Assembly: GCA_013400975.1 (NCBI GenBank)
Contig: WBMZ01003350.1
Coordinates: forward strand, 62,001 to 126,000
From: Atrichornis clamosus
Lineage: Eukaryota > Chordata > Aves > Passeriformes > Menuridae
DNA: 64,000 bases
Direction: 5' to 3'
Shown: positions 1 through 12,560 of the stretch, piece after piece
Numbering within the stretch: position 1 is the stretch's first letter
Layout of the letters: every line of letters starts with the position of its first letter
The notes under the pieces: model-generated
The model's database searches: none
What the model was told of the DNA's origin: nothing
What the model saw: the letters and a program-made list of their open reading frames with translations, nothing else
Made by a program: the position numbers and the translations under genes

Positions 1-3000
1 TTTAATAGGTGATTCTGCAAATGAGAGTAATCATGTTGAGTTTGTGATCCTTTCTCCTACTCCAGCCCACTCAGAAACACCTTTTGAAAGAAAACTCTAT
101 GGCAAAATCCCTCTGACCATTAAAAAAGCTGCCTCTTATTCCTTACCTGTTCCTTGAGCCATCTATTCTGCACAAGATAAGATCAGGAGTAGTGCCAATA
201 CCAATACCTTTCCTTTCTTGAGGCCAGGTATATTACTGAATTGAGGGAGTTCCTACATTTTCCTCTAAGACTATAGTCATGCAATTTGCAGCTATTTCTC
301 TGAACCCTCCAGTCCTCATATGTTAATGTGCTTTGGCTTTTGATTCAAGTTATTAGGAAGGATTCTTCTTTAGCCTACATTTTATTTCTTTGCTTCCTTT
401 GAATAGTTTAGGGTCAAGTTATAATTTTCTCTCACTGTCTCTAGGCTTATGTAGAGAAGAGCAAAATTCTTCTCATTTTTGTCATTCCCTGCCCTCTCCC
501 CCAGCTAATTGGAGTGGTTTTGTTAATGTGCTATGCTTGCATGCTCAGCTCAATGCTGACCATCTTAAAAGTTGTTTTTCCCTTCCAAAACCAGAGGTGG
601 ATCAAAGCATCATGCCAATTCTGAATGCTAGAGAAAGCATAGGCAGGAGCTGCCTGACAGAGTCCCTCTGAAGGTGGCATCTCTCTGCCAGTTTAGAAGG
701 GTTGTGGTCAGGCAACAAAAAGCTGGAAGAGACCAGTACCTTGGACCTGTCTTTCCAAGCTCCACCTGGGAAATCTCATTTCCAAAATGATTTGCTTTCA
801 CAGTACTAGAAATGTCTGTTATACAGACAGAAATTCCATTATAAAATGAATATAACTGCTGTTATGCAAACAGATCAGGCCCAAGGCTCTTAACTAACTG
901 TGAGCCCAAAGACTAGATCTGGGATGATCCAAGGTCTGCCCCTGCAGAGAAACCCACTGCAAAATAGCAACACAGCCTCTTGCTGTGAGGTCATCTAAGG
1001 CTCCTTGTGCGCTCTCCTGATTTTATGGTGGGATCTTTTGTGATGAGTTTCAACCCTGCCTTCCTTCTGTTCATTTTTTTCAATGTACTTTTGCAGTAGT
1101 CAGTTCTCTGAAGTGCCGTTGTCTTTCCTTTGAATTGACTGAGAATCTGGGTTAAAGTGACTGACTGATGTGACAACAAAGGAGCGAATGTCATCAGGTC
1201 CAAAGGCTTTGATATGCTGTTGGTTATAAAATGTACTCGGACAGCCCAAGTTCTGTGCCAGCTTAATATTTGATGTCATGGGACTTGACTGGCTGTAACT
1301 GAAAGAGCTGGGGCCATTGTTGGGAAAATGGCCATCTCCCTTTCAGGGGAAAGTTAGGACTCATAGGAGCTGACAGCCTGACAGTTCGATCTTCCATTCA
1401 CACATAAGCACCAGTTGGAGTGAGCAGTGACAATGCAAGTTTCCCCATATTTAATTCACTGATAGGTCAAATCCTCTTTGTAACCCCTAAGTATTGTGCA
1501 TACTTTCTGTTATCAACCAGAACTTTCCTTCTTCCATCAGTTCAGCGGGTATCAGTGCATGGGTCCTCTTGACAGCAGCTACTCCCTCTCTCCCTGCTCC
1601 CTCCCAGCCATCCCCGCCTCTCCTAGTGCCTGTGGCAGCAGCAATAGCCTGCTTTCTCTGGGTGAGACAACACCACCTGTGTCCTCCTGCCTCAGGCTCC
1701 TCTGCTCACTCAGTAGTGGCAGGCACTGTTTCATGATGGTCACAGTGACAGTGACTGGTGCACCAGCTAAAGGGAAGCTGAAAGAGTATGTGTCCAGTTG
1801 GTGTAACAGCCCAAAACCAGGCTCCATGGAGAGGATCCCAAGCCAGGATACACGCTCAGTATCAACCTTTCAACACCAGGAGGATTCTGGCTTGATGCCT
1901 TGCAGTACTGTGCTGGGCAGCACAGAGTGGAGTGCAGGGAGAGTTGCATGGGAGGACAGAATTTTCTCCACGTAACAGTCATGTATTTGCTACCATTGTT
2001 AAGAGTCATAAAAACAACTCCTAGGGTGCACATATGTAACTCTGGCCCTAACTGTATATGTGTGAGGCCCCCCTGCATAATCCATGTAGCTACATACTAG
2101 TCCAATATGCTCAGAAATCCTAAACTCTCTCACCTAAGAAGAAAACAACTTGGGACTACATCACCAAAGCTCTTCAAAAATGGCCCTGTTTTGTCTGTCT
2201 GCTGATCCTTAACTTATCCAAAATCTCTCTCAGCTACTGAGGACCACGTGCCAGTCACACTTCATTTGAAAAGGAAAAAAAAAGAAAGTTGGTGTTGTGG
2301 CATACAGATATTAAAAAGAATAAATCAAATAAAACTTGGCATTGTAAATGGAAATCAATGGACTGCAAAATTATATTTGTTCTAGCTGGATAGAGTACTT
2401 GCCAAGTTCCAAGCTGTTTGTCCCTTTCCTAGGAGAGACAGGGTCTGCTCCATTTGTACTGTAATTGCAAGGCTGTGGTGGAGCAAGACTTGAACCTTTC
2501 CATCTTCAAAGCAGTTTATGCATACAAAAAGAAATTAATCTCACAGCATCCCATGAGACATAAATCCTAGCCCTTATTTACAGAGAGAATGAAGGGAGAG
2601 TGAATATTTTGTCCAAAGCCATGAAACAAGCTGCTGGTAGAAGTGAAATATTTGGCTTCTGGTCTTATACTGAGAAATTCTGACTATGTCCCTCTTAAAA
2701 TTCTTTCAGTATCTACAAACTGCAGGCAACATAGTATCTGAACAGTAATAATTCATGACAAAGAACTGCAGTGGCTAGCAGGTACACCATTGCCATGTAG
2801 CTCCACGTGACACTTGGCTAGCTGTAACTTTCAGCTCACGATTCCTGAAGGTGTCACAGGGAACAACGTTGCTTCTCATCTGCACTACACTCAACTCTTG
2901 CTTTTCTGAAAATCTGATTCTTGATCTTTTATGAATCCTAAGAAAGCTATATATGACTTAAAAGTCTACTCAACTGAAATATTTAAATATTACCACATGG

Positions 3001-4974
3001 AACATGCAAAAGTATTCCTGTTATGAACAGCCCATTATCACAAATATATCTATGACATCTTCTTTTTGTCTTTTTCCCTATTCTGCTAATAATGATGATT
3101 ATTCATGTTAGACATAGAAACAAATAGCATTTCTTACACTTTCTCATTGACTCTAAGTGCATGTAATTACCATACAAAAGCTGCACTGTTCTAAGGAATT
3201 TTATCACGGTGAATTGCATTGGTCAAAAGCTCTCCAAAACTGTTTTCCCAGGATTTTCACATGTACAGTCCTGAGAACAGAACATTTCATTTCATTTCCA
3301 AAGACTGTGGTGTTTTAAGTCCATCACTGTGAGGATGGGAAGGCAATCAAATGAACCTTGCAAGGCTGAAGAAGGTTGTTTTCAGAGTTGAGATGATACG
3401 ACTGGGTAGGAAGACTGGCAACCAAACTAAGACCTGACAACAGGGTAAAGTGAAAGCTAAAAAGAGGAAACAGTTGTAATGATCACATCTTTTTCTTAGA
3501 AGTCTAAACAGGTTGATACTTGAGATTAGAACAAGGTAGTGAAAGATTATTAGGAAAAAATACAAAGAACCTGGCATTTGTGACTTTTAGTGCCGTGGCC
3601 TTCCAGCACTCTGCAGGAGGAGCCTGTTCCTGCCACTCACCAGGACTGTCCTACCAAAGAGTTGTGTCTTCTAAATCCATTCTCAATAAATTTTAACTGT
3701 ATGGAGTATGCTATGCAAAGCAGTTATCAAAAAATAGATACCAGCTCTGTCCTTGATATTAAATAGGATCATTTGGATTACTGCAATCAAATATTAAAAA
3801 AAAAAGCATTCATTATGAATGTGAATTTACATCCCTTCAATTGTAGAAATGATCAGAAGAATATCTCATTTAAAATTAGCTTTCTTTAAGTAAGTCTTAA
3901 AAATTGAATTGATTGGAGAATAATAGCCTACCCAACTCTTTGCTGCCTTCAACTCTCTTTAAATAAGAACTTTTTCTTAAGAAATATATAAACCATTATT
4001 ATTTTCAGCCCATATCAGTTATGCAGCCCCAATCAGTTTGGGGTGAGAGTTATTTTGGGTTGGTTCCATTGGGATGAGAATGCTGATGGAGCTGGTAATT
4101 CCTTATATCCGTGCTCTTGATTAACACCGAGTGCACAAAACCCTTTGTCCTTGAACTTTTAAAACCAAGGCCAAACAAGAAGGAAGGAGTTTTGTTTGCA
4201 ATTCTATGTGTCTGTTGCTTAAAAGCACTGTGTGCAAAATCCCTCCCTCAGATTTTGTTTGGGGTTACGCTGCTGAGGCCTCCTCCAGCTACACCCGAGC
4301 CTGCTTGGCTCTCTGGTCTGCTTCTGTGTCTCTTCTACCCCCAAGGAAATTGCTGCCTTCACCTTGGTCTCTACCTGAATGGGTGGATTACTGCCTAGCC
4401 AAACCGCCCTGCTGATGGGTTCACATTCCTGAAGAGCCTTATGGGGAGCATGTCCAGCTCCAATTGTTTCAGTGATCTCTTAAGGCAAAGAATGGTTAAT
4501 TATTCTGCTCTCACCTGAGTAATTGGCATCCATCAGGAATATCAGCTCAAGCAGGCAGGATATACTGAATACTCTCTAAAACACCCTAAACTCAATCATC
4601 ACTGTTGTAAATGCTGTCCCACCACACTGCCACTTCCCAAGACAGTAGCCAGAGAGATAAGGCTCCAGTATCACCCAGCCCAGCACCAGGGCTTCCCCAC
4701 ATTTTATGCACCCTCCTGGCATTTCCAGACACTGCTTTTCAGAACAAGAAGTATTAGGCCATGGGGAACTATTTGGGGCTTGCCTTTGCTATTCCTGGTA
4801 TGATCTTGACTTTGAACTAATATTATCTGTGATGACTTTTTGTCTATCTACACATTCCTGGCATTCATAGCTAGATACTGCATTGGGAATGCTGTTAAAT
4901 AAGAACCTACGTGAGGGTCCTGGGTGCCATTGTCACTGAAACAGCGGGAAAAATCGAAACTCTCCAATAAATTC
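1..4974. other. Non-coding stretch, no gene recognised
   Basis: AT-rich unique sequence with only short chance-level reading frames. It holds one possible ancient SINE/LINE relic (about 2390-2700) and one exon-like segment (1541-1661), which is discussed as a finding. No tRNA, recognisable exon of a known gene or young repeat was seen. It is probably intergenic or intronic. Confidence 0.6.
2390..2700 (+). repeat. Possible ancient MIR/L2-like relic
   Basis: The segment around 2575-2660 follows the general pattern of old amniote SINEs of MIR type: a stretch resembling 'tttacagaga..gaa', a run resembling 'gtccaaagccatgaaacaagctgctggtagaagtgaaat', then a pyrimidine-rich end. The match is by eye, with many mismatches and no clear ends or target-site duplications. 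It could be coincidence. Confidence 0.25.
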
Positions 4975-5003
4975 TTTTAAGTGTTTAGAGAATTAGACAC
5001 TAC

Positions 5004-5009
5004 TTTATT
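5004..5009 (-). terminator. Poly(A) signal of the solo LTR
   Basis: AATAAA on the minus strand, followed by G as in many LTRs, about 25 bp before the LTR end. It could terminate minus-strand transcripts that enter the element. Confidence 0.6.
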
Positions 5010-5108
5010 CTGGCCAGGATGTGCAACAGAAATTATTTCATCCACACATGCCCGGTTGTGCAGTGAAAATCATTCCATCACACATGGTTCTTTACCAGAC
5101 TTTTCACA

Positions 5109-5116
5109 TATTTATA
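5109..5116 (-). promoter_or_regulatory. TATA box of the solo LTR
   Basis: TATAAATA on the minus strand lies about 70 bp downstream of a CCAAT motif at 5185-5189 and about 100 bp upstream of the LTR poly(A) signal. This is the U3-R layout of a retroviral LTR. Whether it is still active is unknown. Confidence 0.65.
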
Positions 5117-5682
5117 CATACAAACCCCAAAGAAATTCTCGTCCATTGTTTCTAAATTACACAATTCTTAGTGTTCGATCTCCCATTGGTTTTTGCTCCC
5201 TTTGCCTTTGATGTTAATTTGGTCCTCATTCTTTGGTTCTCTTATCAATCTTTTTCCAGACTAGGTGTCTTGGACCACGCCAGGGGGTAACGTTTGTTAA
5301 TGGTCATTTATCTCCTGTGTATCTTCTGACTACTCCCAATCTATAGATGTTAAACTCATCAGGCCTCACCCGGTGAACAAAGTCTTTTGAAGAGAAACTT
5401 CAATTCCCCTCCCCCTGGGCAAAGGCGAACAAACCCCTGACTAAAGTTACATTTTAAAAGTTTAAAGTTGTATCACTTCTGACAAATGGACAAGCTCTGT
5501 CCATCAGCATAAAACGATCATAGAGTGCATGCTGAAGGAAAGGCAGATTATTTCTTGGGGATCATGGTCCTTCTTTATTCAGTGGGGTTTTTACTCAGTT
5601 TCTTGTCTGTTGGCAAATTAATTTCCCTTCTGTTTCAGAGGAAATGTGCTGAATGGCAGATCACAGGCCAGTCACTTGACTG

Positions 5683-6684
5683 ATGCCAGCTGATATCTGT
5701 ACATTAAACCAAACCATGCAATCTTTGGCCCTAATAGAAGCAAAAGCCAACCTATATATACGCAATATATATGCACACAGAAAGCAGCAAAAAAAACCCT
5801 CCCACAACCAAACCCAGGCCAAACCACTCCAAAGATTACAAGTAACTAAGCAGAACAAAGGTCTATCCCTAAATGCTAAAGATCAATGTAAGGGCTTTTT
5901 TATGGCTGATAACATACTATGCCCCACTATAAAGGACTTTTTTATAGCTGAACAAAACCTGACAATCAGTTTTTATGTAACACATCCCATAAAAAAAATG
6001 AGGAAATATTCTACCAAGAAGGTCAATATTGTTATCTCTGTTTCTTGGAAATCTGAGCAGCACAGTGGAGGTAAGGTGCCTAAGGAGCCTTACTTAGAAG
6101 GCTATAGGAGTGCAAAAGACTTCTCCAGTCCAATAGCCAGAAGTATGAAAGGGCCAGCTGTGCTTCACTTAGGTGATTACCCACACTACCCCGTTTGTAG
6201 TAGGTATGTTTCCCAAACACTGCAAACACCAATTCAGCTCCACCGCCTGCGCAAGGGAGTGCCTGTGGCAGCCAGGGCCACCCCTACTGTAGGGCACAGG
6301 CAGACGAACAAGTTCCTGCACCGTCAGCTGGAGAGTGAAATTACAGCACTTCAGCTGCTTTGCAGAGCAGTCGTGCGCCTGCCCGGCCGCCACTGCCACG
6401 GCCAGGCCGCTCAGCCTGCAGGGAAGTCATGTAAACCACTCCGGCACGGGAGGGCAGAGCAGAGGAGAGGACGGGTTAGGAAGACAGCCAGGAGGGGGGA
6501 TTTACTGAATCTATCACTGCTCTGCTATCCCAGCCAGTGCATCCTTCCCATGCCTCTGAAACTCATGTCCACCTGGGAGCTGGGGCCCTGCAGCACCAGT
6601 GCCCAAAGCAGACGCGGAACAGCGTTTGCAGCTGCACAGGGTCCCTCCATGCCCCGCAGAACAGCCCCAAGGACAATCTCCTGA
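5683..6684 (+). other. 333-codon open reading frame, coding status doubtful
   Basis: A single ATG-initiated frame of 333 codons, the longest in the window. Its first half lies in AT-rich DNA where stops should be frequent; the second half is GC-rich. The predicted product is basic, rich in Q, K and R, with no signal peptide, membrane segment, repeat or family motif that I recognise. Two near copies of an 18-base motif occur at about 5887 and 5931, in the same frame. A good splice donor (GAG|GTAAGG, GT at 6071) falls inside the frame, so a spliced non-coding or 5' UTR exon is equally possible. The likeliest reading is a long chance ORF. Confidence 0.2.
6230..6680. promoter_or_regulatory. Moderately CpG-rich patch
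   Basis: GC content and CpG frequency rise well above the surrounding sequence, especially at 6365-6480 (for example the cluster around 6372-6412). This could be a weak CpG island over a promoter or an exon of an unannotated transcript. No TATA box or gene-specific feature fixes direction. Confidence 0.3.
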
Positions 6685-9600
6685 CCCCACGGTCATGCTC
6701 CTGACTGCTCCAGGAAGCAAGTAAACGACACGGCAACATTTACTGTTTGATTCAACATGAAACATGCCACTGGCCTAGACCACTGACCCTGGTTTCCTAT
6801 ACATTGCTGGGGCGGGGACAGAAAACCTCTTGCCACAGAGTTCAGAGTACTTCACTAGGGAGAGAGGACTGGATCACTCTCCCTTTCCTTCTATATGTGC
6901 AGAAAAAAAACCCCTTTCAGGATAACTTATTAACCCAAACTACCTTCCATTCTTATCTCATCATGCTTGTATGTCACACTGACAAGATTTTAGCAAGACT
7001 TTCAGAGCCCCCACATGAATTTTCAGTCAATGGAGACCTGCCAGTGCCCATTCCTTTACTTGACCAAGCAGCCTCAGAAAGAGAAGCTTAGTGCAAGGCT
7101 CTCACCTCTTCTGTAAGGTTGCTCCATTTGCCTCTGGTTTACCCTGCATGAAACACGATCTACAGTTTCCACATTTAAATCCCAGCAACATCCTCTGCAG
7201 CCTGTTGGTCAGTCTGCCTTTCAGCTTGGTGTGGGAAAAAGCTAGGAGCAGTTAGTCTCCCAATAAGGATGTATATAGCAGACTCTGCATCTGTACGTTG
7301 TCATGGAGATGCTATGGGATTCATCTGAGGGTTTTGCTGGTTGGGTTTCTTCTGCATCACACATTTGTACAGAAATTAGGTTTTGACAAAAATACAGTAT
7401 CCAAAGTTTTCCGAAGCATAAGTGGAACATAGATCTGTGTCAGAGCAGATCAGGTCACCTTATTCATGATGACTTGCATGAGCCTTAATTTTTTATTTTC
7501 CACTTAAATCACTCCTGATTTCATATCCACATAACATCACTGAGTTCAGAGAATTAAACTAGTAAAAAATAATCGAGGAGGAAATGAAGCAGGCCATATG
7601 TTTTAAAAGTAACAATTTAAAAATGCAAGATGACAGAATATAATAGTCTTCTGCAAATACAGTGGAACTCAAATTTCTGGTCAGGGAGTTGTCCTTAATA
7701 GCTAAACTGAGACATCATTTTCCACCCTTACCTGATGTTTTTAAGGAAAGCAATTTTACTGCTTGTGTCCATCGTATTTTTCTTTTCCTATTAAAAGTCT
7801 CAAAAATTTAATAGAAGTTATTTTCAGTTAAACAGGGATGTTTATTTTTAATCTTTTGAAAGAAGAATTAATCAATTTCCAAATTGTACCTTGTCCCTAA
7901 AAGACAAATCACATAGTCCATAGAAATCATATTTCAAATAGTGCAGTAAATGCCTGCAATCAGACAGCTAAGGATCTAACAGCTAATTGTGTAATCAGAA
8001 GCAAACCAGAAGAGCTACCATCAGCTCACAACCTCCAGACCATCTTCAATCTGAGCATTTTTTAAAAAGTATCACCTTAATCTTTCTAGATAATATGCTT
8101 ATGGTATAGCCTTTTCTAACCAACCACACAGTTAAACACCTCACCTATCCAAGCTTTCACCTAACTGTGCTAGATTCATTTTTTAATTGTACTTGGGAGT
8201 GGCAGTCTGCTGCTGGCCCCCCTCTGAAGTTATTCAGATTTGAGATTACTGTAGAGAACCTGCTGCATTTTCATACCACTGCTAGTGCAGATCCACCGAC
8301 TGAGAAAAGCTCCCTTGTGTCTGTTGACATGAATAATCCCCCACATTTTTAATATAGGCTGCCTTTGCCAGTTGGCTGACACTTGTGCTATGCCATGAAT
8401 AAAAGCTATTTGATGACAGTTGAGAAATGGACGTGAGACGCTGCTGTATTTCCTCTGCTCTATGAGAGCTAGTCCCTATTATTTGTCATGTGCAGGAATG
8501 TAAAGATGTTAAAGGCAGCTTGAATGCAGCCACTGATGACGTGCTCGTGCAAAGCAATGTGGGAGTGAGACCTCAAACCTCTTCTAGTGGCCTGCTTCTT
8601 ATTTGTGTTCCTCAAATGGCTTTGCTACCCATAAGAAGTTTGTCACTGTAAGTTTGAAAAACACTCATTTTTAGACATTTACCTAGTTAGAGCATCCAAA
8701 GTGTGCCTTCACATCAACACAGAAAAGATTCCTCTTATTACCCAGCTAGAGAAAGTTTAAAGTTTTCTGTGTATCATAGAAGTAAGGGGATTAGTAATTC
8801 ATGGTTAACTTACCGGTGACTGCTGCTCTTCAAAAGACCCTTGTGTGTTTGGATCTGTGGGGTGTGCACTGTAGGAGAACCGCAAATTCCTGGTGTGAAG
8901 AACATGCACTTCAGGAAAACCATTTGGGACAACAGCTCAGGTGACTGCATGAGTACGTGTGGTGTGTTAGTGCTAGCAAGGAAGAAAAAGGGATTTAAGG
9001 TAGAGTTGACAGAACAAGAGGAAAAATGTTTGGCTAACAGAAAATGGGAGATGGATGGTCTGAGGAGTATGAAGAAAAGCAAGATTGAACCATCCAAGAA
9101 CAAGATAAAGTGAGCAGAAAGAGAGATGACTGGGAGAATACAGACAGAAGGAGGAGTGGGAGGAATGAGATTAAAGACAAAGTAACATCACAGAGGACCT
9201 TGAAGGGGAAGATAGGGAGATTTACATGGAGGCTGACAGAGATATGAAATCAGTGGGATTTGAGAGATGGGCTGGTGTGTCACAGCTGGGGGATTTTTAG
9301 CAGGAGACTTCTGAGCAGACAGGGGAAGAAAATCAGAGAAGAGGAAGGGAAGAACAGACTGCTGCAGCACAGGCATCTACTGCATGGATAAGAGTCTTTT
9401 GAAGATGGACAGTAAGGGAAAGGTAGATTTAAAGAAGATTTAATACATCCCAATACTTAGGAGACAAAGCTTACAGATAACCTATTAAAGCCCTTTTATT
9501 ACCAGAAAACCCCAACAGACATCATGAAGTTTAAAGTCCTGGCAGGAAGAGGCAGCACATGGTATACTCAGCAGGCAAAAGTCCTTAAAAATACGGTCGG

Positions 9601-12039
9601 TGGCCTGCAAAAAAATCCACAAGGGCTGTTATCCTCAAACAGAACATTCATTTGATTCCATTCCAAGCTGATCCTTGCCCTAGGTTTTGCCCTCAGTGAT
9701 AAGTAACATTAAGCAGATTTATGGGTTACTTGAAGTTTTCTCTCCACCTAAGTCCTAACCAGAGTTTTCTCTGCAAACGCGACCCAGCTGGGAGAAGCGC
9801 TGCCCTCTCCCCTGTTTTCAGATCAGAGCTGAAGCTGACAAAATGCACCTGCCATAACGACTCACCAGTAATAACCCTGCACCTTCAATATAAAGTTTCA
9901 AGCACCTGATATCAGTGTGACACTGGCAAACTCTGCAGTCTCTGCCCGCAGGCCTGGAGCTCTGCGGAGCATTGAGCCCTTACAAGCACCGAAGGAGAGA
10001 TGAGGTGGCAGTGCTTCATAGCTGTCTCCGGGAGAGGAAGCCCTGTGCTCTCCAGCAAATGGACAAGACAAGAAACTGCATGAAACCTGCTGAAGCTGAA
10101 TGAGAAAAATCAGAAGCCAGAGAGAATTGTTTTCTCCCAAGAAGAGGGAAGAAATGGTGTACATACATAGACAGTGTCCTGGGGGTTATAAGGCGAGACA
10201 CGGTGACACAATGATGGAACAATTTCCAGATGATCTGTTGAGCAGAAGATGCTTTGGAAAGCTCTTTTAGCCAGATCAGCTTTTGGGTTGTGTGACTAAC
10301 AGCAATAGGCCATAATAATTATTTTTTAAATGTCACTTCAAGCACAGTTTTCTCCTGATTATCACTAGAGCACATTTCTGGCACAAAGTGCCTTTGTACA
10401 ATATCCTGGTAGTATCTGAAGCTAGCACTCAGCTCTAGGCAAAGATATTAAAAACAGTATAGCATTTTTCTCTTGCAAGGGAGAAATCTCACAATTAGGC
10501 CATCTGCTACTTTGCACACCAGCGACAGCTCGTCCTCCTATTTGCTGATAGAACCAGGGCTGGCAATTAAATAGCAGCCCTTCCTCCCTACCCTCCTCCC
10601 AGCTTCAACAGCTATACCCCTGAGTCACAACTCCTCTCGGGCAACACCCTCCAGAGATTTCCTTCTTCACCTGAAAACGGACAGGCTGCTGTATTCCCCT
10701 GCCAGGTGCCTCCCTGCAGCCGGTCTCTGCCCTTCTTGTTTTGCCCTGGCTTTGGTTCCCTTGAGCCACAGCTGTAGGTGGGGCAGGCTGATGCTAATGT
10801 TGCAGAGGATGAAGCTGCAGCTCCTTGATGGCAGGATGCTTATTCTCACATCATGTCAAGCAGTCACAGTCAGAAGGGAGCTGCCTCTGCACCTGATGCG
10901 ACTGCTTTCACGTATATTGAGCCTCCTCAAGACAAATCTTGTTTCAAAGTAAACTGAGAAAATGACAGATAGGCCACACTGATTTCAGCCTTCAGCAGGC
11001 AGGAAGAGAGGGTCTCATAGTTTTCTGTCTCTACAAATAACTGCATCCCAGCATAGGGGTACCCACCCCATCTCGCAGTGCAGTGGTGATGGTGTGGAGC
11101 TCAGCACCGCTGGGCACGTTTGTGCTTCCATCAAACACAGCTTCTCCCAGAGCCTGTACAGCCCAAATCCACATGCCTGCAGTACACCACAGACCCCTGG
11201 GCAAAGAGTCCACTAACTTCTTCTCCTGGGTGCTCCGTGCACAACACTGGCACCGTGGCATGGAGACTGCAGCTGCTGTTTTCTCCCCTTCTGTTCCCAG
11301 CCTGTGCCCTCACCCTTACTGCATTCATCAGGCATCCTCCCGTCCTCCACCTCTCTGCAGAAGACAGCTCTCTTCAGTGGGCTGCTGGCAGATAATGTGC
11401 CTGACTCATAACGGCTTGCTTTCTTTCAAGGAAGATGGATATCTCTGAAGTTGGTGATTTTTATGTCTCTCAAATTCATGATCCTGTGATCGCTGTGATA
11501 TCAGCATCAGAGTTCCTACAGCACAGTGGCTGGATGCAGCGGCATGCTCAGAGGCTGAGTGCTGAGCTGGGAGCAGATAAACACGGTGCACATGCTTTAT
11601 AAGCCACAGGGACCCAGAGTGACGCTGTGCTCCTCATCAGATACCAGGCTTTGCCTTCTTTCGGCACATCAAGCACATCAGTGTGTTTTCAGCAGGACCC
11701 AAAAACCCAGACACAAAAAGGCAGACCTGAAGCTTAGCTTCACGCTTACTTTTCCTCTGACAATTTTGTAGAAAGCTAAATATTCATGCACCTAATTAGC
11801 ATGTATTTCTTTCAGGGAGCTTGTTCTCTTAGTGCTAATCCGGGCTGAATAGCCAAGCACACTGAATTTTTCTTACGGTGCTGAATGAATTCACCTGTGG
11901 GGCAGCTGACCAGTTCACGGGTCCCTGCATCACCCCAGTGATGAAAGGAGGCTTGCTCGGTGCAGTTCAGCGAGCTACATTTACCCTTGCTAATCTTTCC
12001 AGCTTGGACAGACATTTGAAACGGGAGGTGGTCTGGGTC

Positions 12040-12560
12040 AATGGAGATGATGTTTGTCATGGAGAAGAGGACGCGTTCCTGCTGCCAGGCAACCGGCGCT
12101 GCAGCGCCCGTGCCAATGGCTGCGAACACCTCTGCAGAGGCAGGTCTACAGAAGGAGCGGCCAACCCGGGGCTGCTGGGGGGGCCCCATCACCCCACGGA
12201 GCCGGGGGGTGCCGCAGCTGCTCCCCCAGGGACCCCCACAGAGGCAAAGTGGGGACATGGTGCTGTGCCCTCCTCCCTGCCTGCCTGCGGGGAGGGGGCC
12301 CGGCAGGGCACTCGGGGAGCCCAGTGCCCGCTGCACCAGGGGAGACTTTCTGCCCAGCGTCCAGCTCTGGTTTCGGTCAGTGCTGCTCAGCGGGACGTGT
12401 CCTTGCGGTGCAGACCCAGAGGAGAGGCTGCTCTTTGCAGGGTGGTGCTACGGGGTCTGAAGGGTGTCTGCAGAGGCCCTCGCCCTCCCTCAGCACTCAT
12501 CCTCAGGCGCATGGCGACTTCCATTCACCCATTCTGCAGCTAGCTCTCCTCTCCTGCACT
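12040..12560. promoter_or_regulatory. GC-rich, CpG-containing patch with overlapping ORFs
   Basis: About 500 bp of GC-rich DNA with repeated CpGs (at least six in 12061-12120), including a G-run near 12178-12183. Stops are rare because of the base composition. As a result, plus-strand frames of 221, 282 and 139 codons and a minus-strand frame of 174 codons all overlap here. They cannot all be genes, and none shows a recognised domain. A promoter/CpG island or a GC-rich exon of an unknown transcript is possible. Confidence 0.35.

Larger units (their letters stand above)
4981..5451 (-). mobile_element. Solo LTR of an endogenous retrovirus, with target-site duplication
   Basis: Read on the minus strand this is a 471-bp LTR. 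It begins TGTAAC (5446-5451), has a CCAAT box (5185-5189), a TATAAATA box (5109-5116) and an AATAAAG poly(A) signal (5004-5009), and ends about 20 bp later in ..AACAC. The same hexamer, ttttaa, flanks it on both sides (4975-4980 and 5452-5457), as expected for a 6-bp target-site duplication. That length is typical of class II (ERVK/alpha-beta-like) integrases. No second LTR, primer-binding site or gag/pol reading frame lies alongside, so it is a solo LTR left by LTR-LTR recombination. The last base before the duplication gives a CAC rather than a canonical CA end, probably a point change. The identification rests on structure, not on a database match. Confidence 0.85.
5458..12039. other. Non-coding stretch with one GC-rich patch and one very long ORF
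   Basis: No known gene was recognised. The interval contains the longest stop-free plus-strand frame of the window (5683-6684) and a moderately CpG-rich patch (6230-6680), listed separately. The rest (6.7-12.0 kb) is mixed AT-rich and purine-rich sequence with short chance reading frames. The part at 8370-8600 looks low in repeat content and could be a conserved non-coding element, which is untested. Confidence 0.55.
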
